NCBI GenBank assembly: GCA_029820945.1
Contig: JALGUJ010000021.1
Span: forward strand, 1 to 62,697
Reading direction: 5' to 3'
DNA from: Candidatus Zipacnadia bacterium
GTDB lineage: Bacteria; Armatimonadota; Zipacnadia; Zipacnadales; UBA5352
Length of the DNA stretch: 62,697 nucleotides
The position numbers were made by a program, and so were the translations under genes. This document shows positions 33,850-42,734 of this stretch, in pieces. The notes below the pieces were generated by a model. The model saw only the letters and a program-made list of their open reading frames with translations. It did not search any database and had not been told where the DNA came from. Numbering within the stretch: the stretch's first letter is position 1; each line of letters begins with the position of its first letter.

Positions 33850-36030
33850 TCAGGGCTGCACACGCGCGACGCGGAAGCCGGTGTCAAAGTTGCGGTAGGT
33901 CGGGTGGTGGTGACTGGCCGGGTAGGCGAAGAGGTCGCGGGCGGAGTGGTAGAAGCTGCCTCCGCGCAGGACCCGGTAGCCGGTCTCGTTCTGATAGCCC
34001 TCGGGATCGATCTTCACCGGCTCCGAGCGCTGCGGCCGCCAGTACCAGTACTCGTACGTGTCGCGGCACCACTCGAGGACGTTGCCGGCCATGTCGAAGA
34101 GACCGAGGTCGTTGGCCGGCTTCGTACCGACCGGGTGGGGCCACGGCTCACCGGCCTCCACCGTGCTGCCGTGCAGCCATGCGAGATCCGATGCCTGTTC
34201 CTGCTCGAACCAGAGACCGGTCTCGCTGTCGCCTCCGGCGCGGCAGGCCAGCTCCCACTGCGCCTCGGTAGGCAGGCGGTATTCCGCGTCACCGGCGGCG
34301 GAGAGCCGGGCGCAGAACTCGACGGCGTCATGCCAGCTCACGTACGTGGCCGGCGCGCCGTCGGCCTCGCCCGCCCAGACCTCGCCCTCCCAGGGCCGAG
34401 TGCCCATCACGGACTCCCACTGGCCCCGAGTGACCTCGGTCGCGGAGATCGCGTAGGGCTTCGTGATGCGGGCGACGATCCCGTCGCGAGTGAACTCACC
34501 CGGTGGGATCTCGATCATCTCAAGCCCCACGTAGGCCGCCACGTCCTGCCCCGAGGCGGCGACCGTCCGTGCGAAGGCCTGCCGATCTTCCGGCCTGTAC
34601 TCGGGCGGCTCGGGATCGCGGCGCGCTGAGCCGAAGCGCAGATCGTCGTTGCCCGCCTGCACCTGCGGGTCGGTCTGCTCGGGTGGCTCTCCTGTGTCGG
34701 CCACGGCCGGGTCGGTTCCGTTGAGGTACTCCTCGACGTTCGTGTAGCCGTCACCGTCGAGATCCGCCGGGCCGTCGGATGGATCATCGGGCGCCAGGTC
34801 GTGATCCGTCTCCCAGGCGTCGGGCATCGCGTCGTGGTCGCTGTCGGCGGGCGGCTCCTCGGACCGGTAGTCGGGCCAGCCGCCGACCTGGCGCTGGCTG
34901 TCGATGATATGCCCCGTCCCGCTCAGCACCTCCCGGACGACACGGTCATCGACAACGTCGCGGACCGGACGTGTCGCGCCCGCGTAGGCCGGCACCAGGT
35001 CGCGAATCTCCGATGCGGCGTGCACCCTCAGATCCGACGGCTCGAAGGCCGGGGTCTGCGAGAGCGCCGCGCCGCCCGTGCGGTCCTTCTCTCCGGGCAC
35101 GGGCAGCTCGCCACCGTCGGGCCAGCGGACTCCCACGTTGCCCTGCAGGTAAACGGAGCCGGGTGGCAGATGATCGGCGATCCAGACGGCGCTGTCGTTG
35201 CTGTCGGGGCCCTGGAGGTAGTAGTTGGAGACGATGTTGGCGGCGAAGTCGCCCTCGTAGTTGCCGATGTGCGTGCCGACGCTGTCCCAGTCATAGACGA
35301 GGTTGTTGACGATCTCGATCTCGTTGTCCTTGGAGACCAGCGGATTCCGGCGCGCGTTGTGGGCCAGCAGGTTGTGATGCACGGAGAGCCGGCGGGTGTC
35401 GGGGCCCGTCAGGATTCCCTTGCTGTGCGGCCCCTTCGGGTGGATGCTGTCGTCGAGCGCCTCGCTGATGATGCACCACTGGACGGTGATGTCGTGGCAG
35501 GGATACCAGGTGCAAAGGGTCTCGTCTATCGCCCAGCTCAGTGAGCAGTGGTCGATCACGATGTTGTGGGGCTGCTCGGGCGCACTCTCGATGCCGATGC
35601 CATCGCGATTGCCGGGCCATCCGCCCGTGGGATGGTCGCCCACGCGGACGCGTAGATGGCGGATCACGACGTCATGGGTGCCGACGCGCAGCGAGCCGTT
35701 GACCAGGCAGATGCCATCACCCGGCGCGGTCTGTCCCGCGATGGTGATGAACGGCTGGCTGATCGAGAGGTTGCCCCGCAGGTCGATGGCGCCCGCGACG
35801 CGGAAGACGACGATGCGCGGGCCTTCGGCCTTCACGGCCTCGGCGAAGCTGCCCGGCCCGTCGCGGTCGAGCGTAGTCACCTCGATGATGCGCCCGCCGC
35901 GCCCCCCCGGCGTATCCGCGCCAAAGCCCTCCGCGCCTGGGAAGGCGGGCAGGGCCATCGCGGCAGTTGCTGCGAGCGTCGCGAGGATCGCCGCAGCCGC
36001 CATCGTTCGCACGCCGTGTCGCTTCGTCAT
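33850..36030 (-). CDS. Exported pectate lyase-like protein fused to calcium-binding repeats and an FGE-like domain
   Basis: A 726-aa protein; the ATG at 36030 follows gggagg, and a signal peptide is present. Residues of about 28-400 are a right-handed beta-helix of the polysaccharide lyase 1 type (PAFPGAEGFGADTPGGRGG, QPFITIAGQTAPGDG, VIDHCSLSWAIDE). Residues of about 410-460 are thrombospondin-3/EF-hand-like calcium loops (DSDHDAMPDAWE, DLDGDGYTNVEEYLNG). Residues of about 510-726 have the sulfatase-modifying (FGE/SUMF1) fold (YRLPTEAQWELACRAG, NVLEWCRDTYEYWYW, GYRVLRGGSFYHSARD, FDTGFRVAR). The catalytic cysteines of true FGE are not where expected: SFYHSARD has no Cys. The last domain is therefore probably a binding module. 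Confidence 0.8.
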   Translation of the reverse strand: MTKRHGVRTMAAAAILATLAATAAMALPAFPGAEGFGADTPGGRGGRIIEVTTLDRDGPGSFAEAVKAEGPRIVVFRVAGAIDLRGNLSISQPFITIAGQTAPGDGICLVNGSLRVGTHDVVIRHLRVRVGDHPTGGWPGNRDGIGIESAPEQPHNIVIDHCSLSWAIDETLCTWYPCHDITVQWCIISEALDDSIHPKGPHSKGILTGPDTRRLSVHHNLLAHNARRNPLVSKDNEIEIVNNLVYDWDSVGTHIGNYEGDFAANIVSNYYLQGPDSNDSAVWIADHLPPGSVYLQGNVGVRWPDGGELPVPGEKDRTGGAALSQTPAFEPSDLRVHAASEIRDLVPAYAGATRPVRDVVDDRVVREVLSGTGHIIDSQRQVGGWPDYRSEEPPADSDHDAMPDAWETDHDLAPDDPSDGPADLDGDGYTNVEEYLNGTDPAVADTGEPPEQTDPQVQAGNDDLRFGSARRDPEPPEYRPEDRQAFARTVAASGQDVAAYVGLEMIEIPPGEFTRDGIVARITKPYAISATEVTRGQWESVMGTRPWEGEVWAGEADGAPATYVSWHDAVEFCARLSAAGDAEYRLPTEAQWELACRAGGDSETGLWFEQEQASDLAWLHGSTVEAGEPWPHPVGTKPANDLGLFDMAGNVLEWCRDTYEYWYWRPQRSEPVKIDPEGYQNETGYRVLRGGSFYHSARDLFAYPASHHHPTYRNFDTGFRVARVQP

Positions 36031-36048
36031 GGTTGGGCCTCCCGATCG

Positions 36049-38739
36049 CTACTGCAGGATCAGCCAGCCGCGCGACTCGAGGTCACCGTTCGCCGCGAAG
36101 GTCGGGAACCAGTTGGAGATATCCAGGTACTTCCGCTCGCCGATCACGTTGCGCACGAAGTTCATCTTCAGCAGCTTCGTGTCCGGTGCCTCGAAGCCGA
36201 CGGCCGCGAGAGGGACGGAGAACTCGACCGTCCAGCCCTCGCCCGGCGTCCGCATAGCGGCCGCTTCGACCTCCGCGTTCCACTCCGCGTCCTTCTGCCA
36301 CATGTCGAAGATGTTCGGCCGCGGCTCAGTGTTGAGGATCACCTGGAAGTAATCGGCCCGGTCGGTGGCGGTCGGCTCGTTCAGCAGCAGCTCGATCGAA
36401 TCGTCGGTCCAGACGCGCCCGTCGCGGCCGCTGGAGGTCACGTAGTAGTCCTCCTTCTCCTGCAGGCAGCGCGCGGCCACGTAGAGCCGCTCACCGTCGT
36501 GCAGCAGTCGGAAGGTCGTCTCGAACTGCGCCGGCGTGCCCTTCTGCAGCACGAAGAAGCTGCCGTAGACCGGCACCGGCTCGCCCCCGACGCTGTCCCA
36601 GACAGCGTCCGACAGGTCGCCGTCGATGGTGGGTGCCGTGTCGGTGCGCAGTGCTATGGCGACGCGCCCGGCGGAGAACGACACGTCGTTCAGGAGCGCC
36701 CTCTCGCCCGGCGAGAGCTCGCGGCCGCCCAGCGCCTCGCGAGCGACGTCCGTCAGCTCGGCCTGGATGCGCTCAGGCGTGAGTTCACCGGCCTCGCGCG
36801 CCCGGCCGACCGCGGCGTCCGAGAGCGTCCCGGCCAGGAGCGACTTGGCGAGCGTGTACGCGCCGTGCACGCACTCGTTCGGCTCCGTCACCTGCCACGG
36901 GAGGATGCCCGTCCAGCGCTGGTAGAGCGGCAGGTTCCACTCGGGGCTGGTGACCGTCGCGAGCTCCGAGAGCGCCCCGCCGATGGTCGCGAGGCTGTCG
37001 GCGTGGGGGACAGCCGCGCTCGCCGCATGATGCCGGCCCGCGAGGATGCGCGTGACGCCGAAGCTGTCGGCGAAGTAGCGCACGCGGCGCTCGGTCTCCG
37101 CGGTCTCGCAGGCCTCAAGGGCCGCGTCGAGGAGCGCCTGAGCGCGCTCGATCTGCTCGGGAGGCCAGCGCAGGAACTGCTCGGGCTGGCGGAAGAAGTA
37201 CCAGCGCTCGTTGCCGGTCTCCGGGTCGGTGACGGTGATGCGCTCGCGGCCGATCTCCTCGCACAGCGCGACGTACTCGCCCATCGGCCCCGCCGCCTCG
37301 GCGAAGAAGCCGGTCACGAAGTCATCGTTGAGCGCCTGCCAGTCGCGGCTCGGGTCCCACAGGAGCTTGCTGAACACCCAGACCTTCCAGCCGTCGAGGC
37401 CCCAGTTTGGGTAGACCTCGGAGTAGACGGCACGGGCGCCGTTCTCGTACGCATGCCGCAGGCCTCGCGCCAGGTACTCCGCGTAGGGAACGGGGATGGA
37501 GAAGCCGGCGCCGAAGTAGTGCTCGTAGACGCCCATCTGCCGGGTGATGTCGCCCCAGGTCTCGACGTTGCGGATGCGCTCGGCGGCGGCCTCCTCATCG
37601 CGGAAGACCGCCGGAGTGCTGACGTAGAAGGGCATGATGTTGGGCGCGACCTCCAGCCCCTCGTAGGGTGACTTCGAGTAGGAGTACGCGAGCGTGCCGA
37701 TGATCCTGTCCGGGTGTGTCTTCGCAACCTCGTTCGCGATGCGGTTGGCGAACTGCCAGAACAGCCGCGAGCGGTTCTCCTCTTCACCCTCCACGCCCAC
37801 GTTCTCCGAGAGCGCGAGGCAGTCGGGGCAGTTGCAGTAGCCCCCGCCGTCGTTCGGCGCGATGGAGACGGAGTTCGCCTCCGGGTTCTCGTCGAAGAAC
37901 GCGCGGATGTTCTCGACGATCTGGTCGATCGCGCCCTCGCTGGTCATGCACGGCTGCCAGCCTGAGGACGAGTTGCGCCTGGGCGGCCGGCGCACTCCGT
38001 CGATCATCGGGTACCAGTCGGGGTGGTCCTCGCCGTAGACCTCGGGATCGAGCAGCCGCCACAGGTTGTGATGGAACTGGTAGCGGCCGCGGAGTCGGTT
38101 GCGGTTCTCCCACTCGGTGGAGAGCGGCCGGCCCGAGACGCCGCGCTCGCCGGGCATGTGAATGCCGGAGAACCTGCGCATCAGGAACGCGGGCTCCTGC
38201 ACGTCGTCGAGCGCGTCGAAGACGAGCCGCTCACGCCGGGGGATGACCTCCCCGATCTCGCCCGGCAGGTACCATCGCACGCCGCAGTGGTCCTCAAGGA
38301 AGGCGTAGGTCGCGAACTCCGTTGAGTGCGGCATGGGGCCGGCGAGGACCAGGTCTCCGTCCATGCCGCGGATGACGAAGCCGTCCTGATCGAGTGCCGC
38401 GATCTCCTCACCGAAGGCGGTCTGGACGGCCTGCGTGCGGCCCAGGTGGATGGTGTGCGCGATCTCCGGCGTCCCCGCGACCCAGCTCTGCTCGCCGGTC
38501 GCGACGTCGTAGCTGCGGTAGCGCTCCTCGCCCTCGGTCATCACGTCGAGCCCGCGGCCGGTCATCTCGGCGACCACGCGCGCAAGCTCCCGCGCTGCCA
38601 GCAGGCTCCCGGCGCGCTCACCGGGTGCGACGACGATAGTGGCCTTCGTGCCTCCATCGACGATGACGGCGGAGGTGTCCTGCGCCCGCGCGGGGGCGAG
38701 GAGCGTCAGAGCGAGCAGTGCCAATGCGTAGCGGACCAT
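36049..38739 (-). CDS. Exported DUF4838 protein with C-terminal CBM9-like domain
   Basis: An 896-aa protein; the ATG at 38739 follows ggagag, and a signal peptide ends near ARAQ. The N-terminal domain resembles the alpha-glucuronidase/GH20 N-terminal fold (LLAARELARVVAEMTGRG). The central DUF4838 region (about 200-560) contains HPDWYPMIDG and the cysteine motif GYCNCPDCLALSE. The last 190 residues form a CBM9-like sandwich (PTIDGDLSDAVWDS, LYVAARCLQEKEDYYV, WTVEFSVPL). It probably cleaves or binds uronate or other glycan; the enzymatic activity of DUF4838 is not known to me. It is 18 bases from the pectate lyase gene in the same operon and paralogous to the pair at 52911-58155. Confidence 0.78.
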   Translation of the reverse strand: MVRYALALLALTLLAPARAQDTSAVIVDGGTKATIVVAPGERAGSLLAARELARVVAEMTGRGLDVMTEGEERYRSYDVATGEQSWVAGTPEIAHTIHLGRTQAVQTAFGEEIAALDQDGFVIRGMDGDLVLAGPMPHSTEFATYAFLEDHCGVRWYLPGEIGEVIPRRERLVFDALDDVQEPAFLMRRFSGIHMPGERGVSGRPLSTEWENRNRLRGRYQFHHNLWRLLDPEVYGEDHPDWYPMIDGVRRPPRRNSSSGWQPCMTSEGAIDQIVENIRAFFDENPEANSVSIAPNDGGGYCNCPDCLALSENVGVEGEEENRSRLFWQFANRIANEVAKTHPDRIIGTLAYSYSKSPYEGLEVAPNIMPFYVSTPAVFRDEEAAAERIRNVETWGDITRQMGVYEHYFGAGFSIPVPYAEYLARGLRHAYENGARAVYSEVYPNWGLDGWKVWVFSKLLWDPSRDWQALNDDFVTGFFAEAAGPMGEYVALCEEIGRERITVTDPETGNERWYFFRQPEQFLRWPPEQIERAQALLDAALEACETAETERRVRYFADSFGVTRILAGRHHAASAAVPHADSLATIGGALSELATVTSPEWNLPLYQRWTGILPWQVTEPNECVHGAYTLAKSLLAGTLSDAAVGRAREAGELTPERIQAELTDVAREALGGRELSPGERALLNDVSFSAGRVAIALRTDTAPTIDGDLSDAVWDSVGGEPVPVYGSFFVLQKGTPAQFETTFRLLHDGERLYVAARCLQEKEDYYVTSSGRDGRVWTDDSIELLLNEPTATDRADYFQVILNTEPRPNIFDMWQKDAEWNAEVEAAAMRTPGEGWTVEFSVPLAAVGFEAPDTKLLKMNFVRNVIGERKYLDISNWFPTFAANGDLESRGWLILQ

Positions 38740-38765
38740 CGGCAATCTCTCCAGTGTGTCAGGTA

Positions 38766-39665
38766 TCAGTCGAGATCGAGCAGCCTGATCGCGTTCTCGC
38801 GGGCGACCTTGTTGAAGACCTCCCGGCTGATCTTGCCCGTGTCACGCCAGTCGATCAGGAGGGCGATGATAGGCACGGGCATCTCCGGCCCGCACAGGTC
38901 TGTGCCGAAGAGCAGGCGGTCCTGGAACTCGGTCACGAACTTCGGCCCGTAGTCGGGGTCGCGCGCGAGGGCGTTGCAGGGCGACGCGTCGGAGAGGTCC
39001 CCGTAGAGGTTCGGGTAGCGCCGCATGAGCTTCGGCACCACGCCCTCCTCGCGGATCGGGCCCTCGGGCAGGATGCCGACCTGGTGGCCGCGTGGGCCGA
39101 AGATGATCGCGCGCTCGCCGGGTGTCTCCAGCCGCGCGATCTCCGCCCAGAATGTCGGCCCATGCCCGAAGATCATCAGCTCCGGGAAGCGCTGCAGCGT
39201 GTGCTCAAGCTGCGGCAGGCCGGGGTCATCATAGAGCCCGAAGTCCCCGCCCACCTGATCGGAGCCGTCGAAGGTCACCGGCAACCCGACGTCCTCCGCG
39301 TGCTTGAACAGATTCTGCACCAGCGGGTGCATCATCGGGAGGTTGAGCATCACCTCGCCCAGGCCCTTGCAGCCCTGGTCTTTGTAGTGTGCGAGTACTT
39401 TCCCGAGCGGCGCGTCGGGCGAGTTGGTCAGCACCCGCGGGTCGATGTTGCACCACGGGATCAGGCGATCCGGGTACTGCTCGGCCATCTCCAGGATGTC
39501 CTCGTTCGCCTGCGGGAAGTAGATCTCCGGGCTGACGATGGGCAGGATGCACCCACGCTCGATGCCCTCGGCGTCGTAGCGCTCGATGACCTGGTCGGGT
39601 GTGCAGAAGTCACACAGGAACGGCGGCTTGACGCGATAGGCGTGGCAGTGGATGTCGATGAACAT
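38766..39665 (-). CDS. Amidohydrolase-2 family metal-dependent hydrolase
   Basis: A 299-aa protein. The ATG at 39665 is chosen because the family starts with the metal motif MFIDIHCHAY and a gagagga site lies upstream. It is a cytoplasmic TIM barrel with DIHCH, a central GHGPTFWAEI, and FGTDLCGPE near the end (metal Asp), followed by NAIRLLDLD. Members hydrolyse or decarboxylate lactones and small aromatic or sugar acids; the substrate here is unknown. It precedes the DUF4838 gene by 26 bases, so the two are co-transcribed. Confidence 0.82.
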   Translation of the reverse strand: MFIDIHCHAYRVKPPFLCDFCTPDQVIERYDAEGIERGCILPIVSPEIYFPQANEDILEMAEQYPDRLIPWCNIDPRVLTNSPDAPLGKVLAHYKDQGCKGLGEVMLNLPMMHPLVQNLFKHAEDVGLPVTFDGSDQVGGDFGLYDDPGLPQLEHTLQRFPELMIFGHGPTFWAEIARLETPGERAIIFGPRGHQVGILPEGPIREEGVVPKLMRRYPNLYGDLSDASPCNALARDPDYGPKFVTEFQDRLLFGTDLCGPEMPVPIIALLIDWRDTGKISREVFNKVARENAIRLLDLD

Positions 39666-39923
39666 GGTGGGCCTTCCTCTCACGTTGATGCGGACGGCAA
39701 CGACGCCTCTCCCCTGAACCCTTCTCGCCGGGGGCTCGTCGGGCTCTTCCCATCTCCGTTGCGGAGAGGGGAGTCGTCTGCTCAGAAGGAGTCGGTTCAG
39801 CCCTCACTTCACGCGTTCGCCTTGATCATACGAAACGTCCGGCCGCTTGCCCCCTCCGGAACGGAGCGGGCTGTCCTCGTGGCGCCTCCAGGCGCCACGA
39901 GGACGGGGGAGGCGTCGTTGGCG
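39666..39923. other. Intergenic region with a long perfect hairpin
   Basis: GTCCTCGTGGCGCCT (39873-39887) pairs perfectly with 39890-39904, the longest exact stem in the window after the 1185 palindrome. It follows the ceramidase-like gene on the minus strand and probably ends or attenuates that transcript. Two similar small hairpins, CTCCG-TTG-CGGAG near 39754 and CTCCG-GAA-CGGAG near 39855, flank it. The minus strand carries TATGAT near 39830 as a possible -10, without a good -35. Confidence 0.5.
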
Positions 39924-41381
39924 TCACCGCCTCTCCCACAGCCGTTGCAGCACGTCCCTCGCCGTGCTCATGTAGATCGCGTGCCACTCCGGCGCCAGCA
40001 GGCACTCCGTGACCTCGTAGCCGCCCAGCGCGTAGTCCTCGGCGGGCGCGCCGTAGTGGATGTAGCCGTTCGAGAACGGGGCCACGAAGGTGTGCTCGTG
40101 CGGCGAGGCCTCCTTGAGGTCCAGGCCGATCTGACAGAGCAGCTCCGCCGGCGAGGTGACGATCGCGGTGTCGCCGATGCGGATGCCCTGCACCTCGGCC
40201 TCGATGGTCTCCTCGCCGGAGGCCTCGTTGATCGCCTCGTGGCGCCGCAGCGTGCCGATGTTGCTCTGGATGCGCGCGAGCCTCTCCATCGCGCGAATGT
40301 TGTGCATGTACTTATCGAGGTTCGCGCGGTTCAGCTCGTCCAGCGCCTCGAGCTCGCGGCTGCCACGCGCCTCGGCCTGCATGTAGCGCCATGAGTAGTC
40401 GGCCGGGTAGTCGGGGTTGAGCTCGTACTTCAGGAAGAGTGGCAGGAATGAGCGGAAGTTCAGGGTGGTGCCGACCATCGACTTGAGCAGCTCCTGTTGC
40501 TCCCGCTCCAGCTCCGCGACGCGCTCGGGGACGTCCTGGCGGCGGGGCAGGCGGATGGTCTCGGCGACAACGTCGAGCGTCGCCCCTGCCGTCTGTATGT
40601 CGCCCAGCGCCTCCAGCGTGCTCAGGCCGAGCATGCGGCCGAGCGGAGCGGAGTCACGGGGGTGGTCGAAGTCCTTGTAGAAGACCTCAGTGACATCCCC
40701 GCCGGCGCCCTGCAGGAACAGGGCCATGGCGCCCTCGCCCAGGCAGCCCTCGATGACCTCCGAGGCGAAGCCGGGGTAGTTCGCGGTCACGTAGTGGCCC
40801 GGCACGCCGACCAAAGGATGACAGGCGTAGTTGTAGACCACCGCGAGCGGACTGCCATCGACGCGGTCCACGCGCAGGATGCCGATCTCCGGATCGATGG
40901 GCCCCAGGCCCGCGACCTCCTCGTCCGGCGGGCAGGGGTTGGCCTGGCGGATCGTCCAGCCGCGACCGTCGGTGGTGCGGAGCGTGCGGTTGATGATCCA
41001 GCGGTCCTCGTAGCCGGCGCCTGCGCCGATCGTGACCTCCTCGAGGCTCTCCGCGGCCCGGCGGACCGCGTCGAAGGTCCGGTCAAGCTGCTCCGCGTGC
41101 TCGACGAGCATCGGGCCGGGTGTGTGGGTGTGCGAGGCATTCACGAGCACGTTCGGGCCCGGGATACCGAGTTCGCCCTCGATGCGTGCGCGCAGTTCGG
41201 GCAGCCACTCGTCGCTAATGTCGCAGATGCCGCCGATCGCGACCGCGTCCATCGCGAGGATGACCACGCGCGTGCTGCCGTCATCGAGCACGAGCGCCTT
41301 GGCGAACAGCGGGTCGGCGACGGTCATGGACGGATCGGTGGTGCTGATCTCACTCTTCGCAACGCCTGCGCGGAGGCTCAT
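39924..41381 (-). CDS. Neutral/alkaline ceramidase-like protein
   Basis: A 485-aa protein. The ATG at 41381 has aaggag upstream, and the homology starts there (LRAGVAKSEISTTDP). The N-terminal part matches the alkaline, non-lysosomal ceramidase domain: DPLFAKALVLDDGS, VVILAMDAVAIGG, the metal-binding NASHTHTPGP, YNYACHPLVG and FLQGAGGDVTEVFY. There is no signal peptide. In bacteria without sphingolipids such proteins are thought to hydrolyse other amides, so the substrate is open. It follows the UroD-like gene by 72 bases. Confidence 0.82.
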   Translation of the reverse strand: MSLRAGVAKSEISTTDPSMTVADPLFAKALVLDDGSTRVVILAMDAVAIGGICDISDEWLPELRARIEGELGIPGPNVLVNASHTHTPGPMLVEHAEQLDRTFDAVRRAAESLEEVTIGAGAGYEDRWIINRTLRTTDGRGWTIRQANPCPPDEEVAGLGPIDPEIGILRVDRVDGSPLAVVYNYACHPLVGVPGHYVTANYPGFASEVIEGCLGEGAMALFLQGAGGDVTEVFYKDFDHPRDSAPLGRMLGLSTLEALGDIQTAGATLDVVAETIRLPRRQDVPERVAELEREQQELLKSMVGTTLNFRSFLPLFLKYELNPDYPADYSWRYMQAEARGSRELEALDELNRANLDKYMHNIRAMERLARIQSNIGTLRRHEAINEASGEETIEAEVQGIRIGDTAIVTSPAELLCQIGLDLKEASPHEHTFVAPFSNGYIHYGAPAEDYALGGYEVTECLLAPEWHAIYMSTARDVLQRLWERR

Positions 41382-41453
41382 TGTGTATGGGCTCCTTATC
41401 TTGTGGGCGGGCGGGGAAGCCCCTCCCTCCTTGTTCGTGGTCGGATGCGCCAA

Positions 41454-42569
41454 CTACCTCAACCGGCTCAGATCGTACTCACACGCGGTCTCGTAGAACG
41501 CCAGGATGTTCTCAAGCGGCGTGTCGTGCTGCACGACGTTCGAGGGCGCGAGGATCAGCCCGCCGTTGTAGGCGCAGCCCTCGATCAGGTCGATCACGTG
41601 CCTGCGGATGTCATCGACGGTGCCGAAGGGCAGGACCTGCTGGATCGAGCCGCAGCCGTCCATGGTGATGACATCGCCCCAGCGGCGCTTGACCTCGAAC
41701 GGGTCCATGCACTCGGGCTGAATCGGGTTGATGATGTCGAAGCCGATCTCGATGAGGTCATCCATGATCTCCATCAGGCTCCCGTCGGAGTGGATAAAGA
41801 CGTGCAGGTTCGGGTTGATCTCCCTGCCGACGGCTATCAGTCGCGCGAGTCGAGGTTTGTCCAGCTCCCGCCAGGACTCGACGCTCATGAGCAGACGGTC
41901 CTGCATGGCGATGTCGCCGCCGATGCAGAACTGATCGACCCCGGCACTGACCACGCGCCGGCAGATCTCCTCCCAGGTCTCGTAGATGCGGTCGTAGAGC
42001 GCGTTCTTGAACTCCCTGTTGATCCGGTAATCCATCAGGTTCTGCTCCATGCCGCGCAGTTGCCAGCAGAGCTTGTAGGGCTGGGTCACGCCGGCCGACA
42101 CCCAGTAGCCCTGGTGCTTGAGGTCCTGGACCTTGCGCGGCAGCTCGGGGTCGTCGATGAGCCGGTCGGGGCCGGGGAAGTCGTAGCGCTCGAGGTCCTC
42201 GATGCCGGCGTCCTCGAGCGGGCCGGAGACGAACTCGCGGTACTTCCCGTCGGCGCCGACGCGGCGTATCACGCCCCACATGTCCTCGAAGGTGATGTCG
42301 TCGTGCCAGACGTAGGCCGAGCGGGAGCCGGGCCAGTCGCCCTCGCGCACCTCCCTGTCCTCGCGGGCTTCCCACTCCGGCCAGGAGATGGCGACACCGA
42401 CTCCGGCCCAGCCCTCGATGCCCAGGTTCCGCTCGACCACGCGCCAGTCATCGGTCTCGAAGTGGGCGAGCAGCCCGCGCCGCACCTCGTCGCGGGGCGA
42501 GATCTTCAGCGGCACGCGGTCGGCCGGCTCGTGGTTGACGGTGCGCTCGATCCGCTCTCTGGGGTTCAT
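41454..42569 (-). CDS. Uroporphyrinogen decarboxylase/methyltransferase-family protein
   Basis: A 371-aa protein. The ATG at 42569 is chosen because aggagg overlaps the alternative GTG at 42575. It is a UroD-fold TIM barrel with MNPRERIERTVNHEPADRVP at the N-terminus (family opening), CIGGDIAMQDRLLMS, VFIHSDGSLMEIMDDLIE and PIQPECMDPFEVKRR. True HemE substrate residues are not evident. This clade is related to corrinoid methyltransferases and is often found beside carbohydrate genes; its reaction is unknown. It is divergent from the next gene, with a 165-base shared promoter region. Confidence 0.82.
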   Translation of the reverse strand: MNPRERIERTVNHEPADRVPLKISPRDEVRRGLLAHFETDDWRVVERNLGIEGWAGVGVAISWPEWEAREDREVREGDWPGSRSAYVWHDDITFEDMWGVIRRVGADGKYREFVSGPLEDAGIEDLERYDFPGPDRLIDDPELPRKVQDLKHQGYWVSAGVTQPYKLCWQLRGMEQNLMDYRINREFKNALYDRIYETWEEICRRVVSAGVDQFCIGGDIAMQDRLLMSVESWRELDKPRLARLIAVGREINPNLHVFIHSDGSLMEIMDDLIEIGFDIINPIQPECMDPFEVKRRWGDVITMDGCGSIQQVLPFGTVDDIRRHVIDLIEGCAYNGGLILAPSNVVQHDTPLENILAFYETACEYDLSRLR

Positions 42570-42734
42570 CGCCACCTCCTGCCCGATCGTGCGCGGAGCC
42601 TCTCAGCAGTCAGTCCTTGACCGCGGCTCGCGCAGAATCCTCCAGCGCCGGACGTCTGGCCTCTGCAGGAGCGCTGGCAGGTGCGGGCGAAGTCTGCTGT
42701 CGGCAGGTCCAGCCACCATCCGGAGGTGCACCCC

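Noticed and set aside
33850..34500. Active formylglycine-generating enzyme
   Set aside because: The cysteine pair needed for catalysis is not seen in the expected C-terminal segment, and no sulfatase gene lies in the window.
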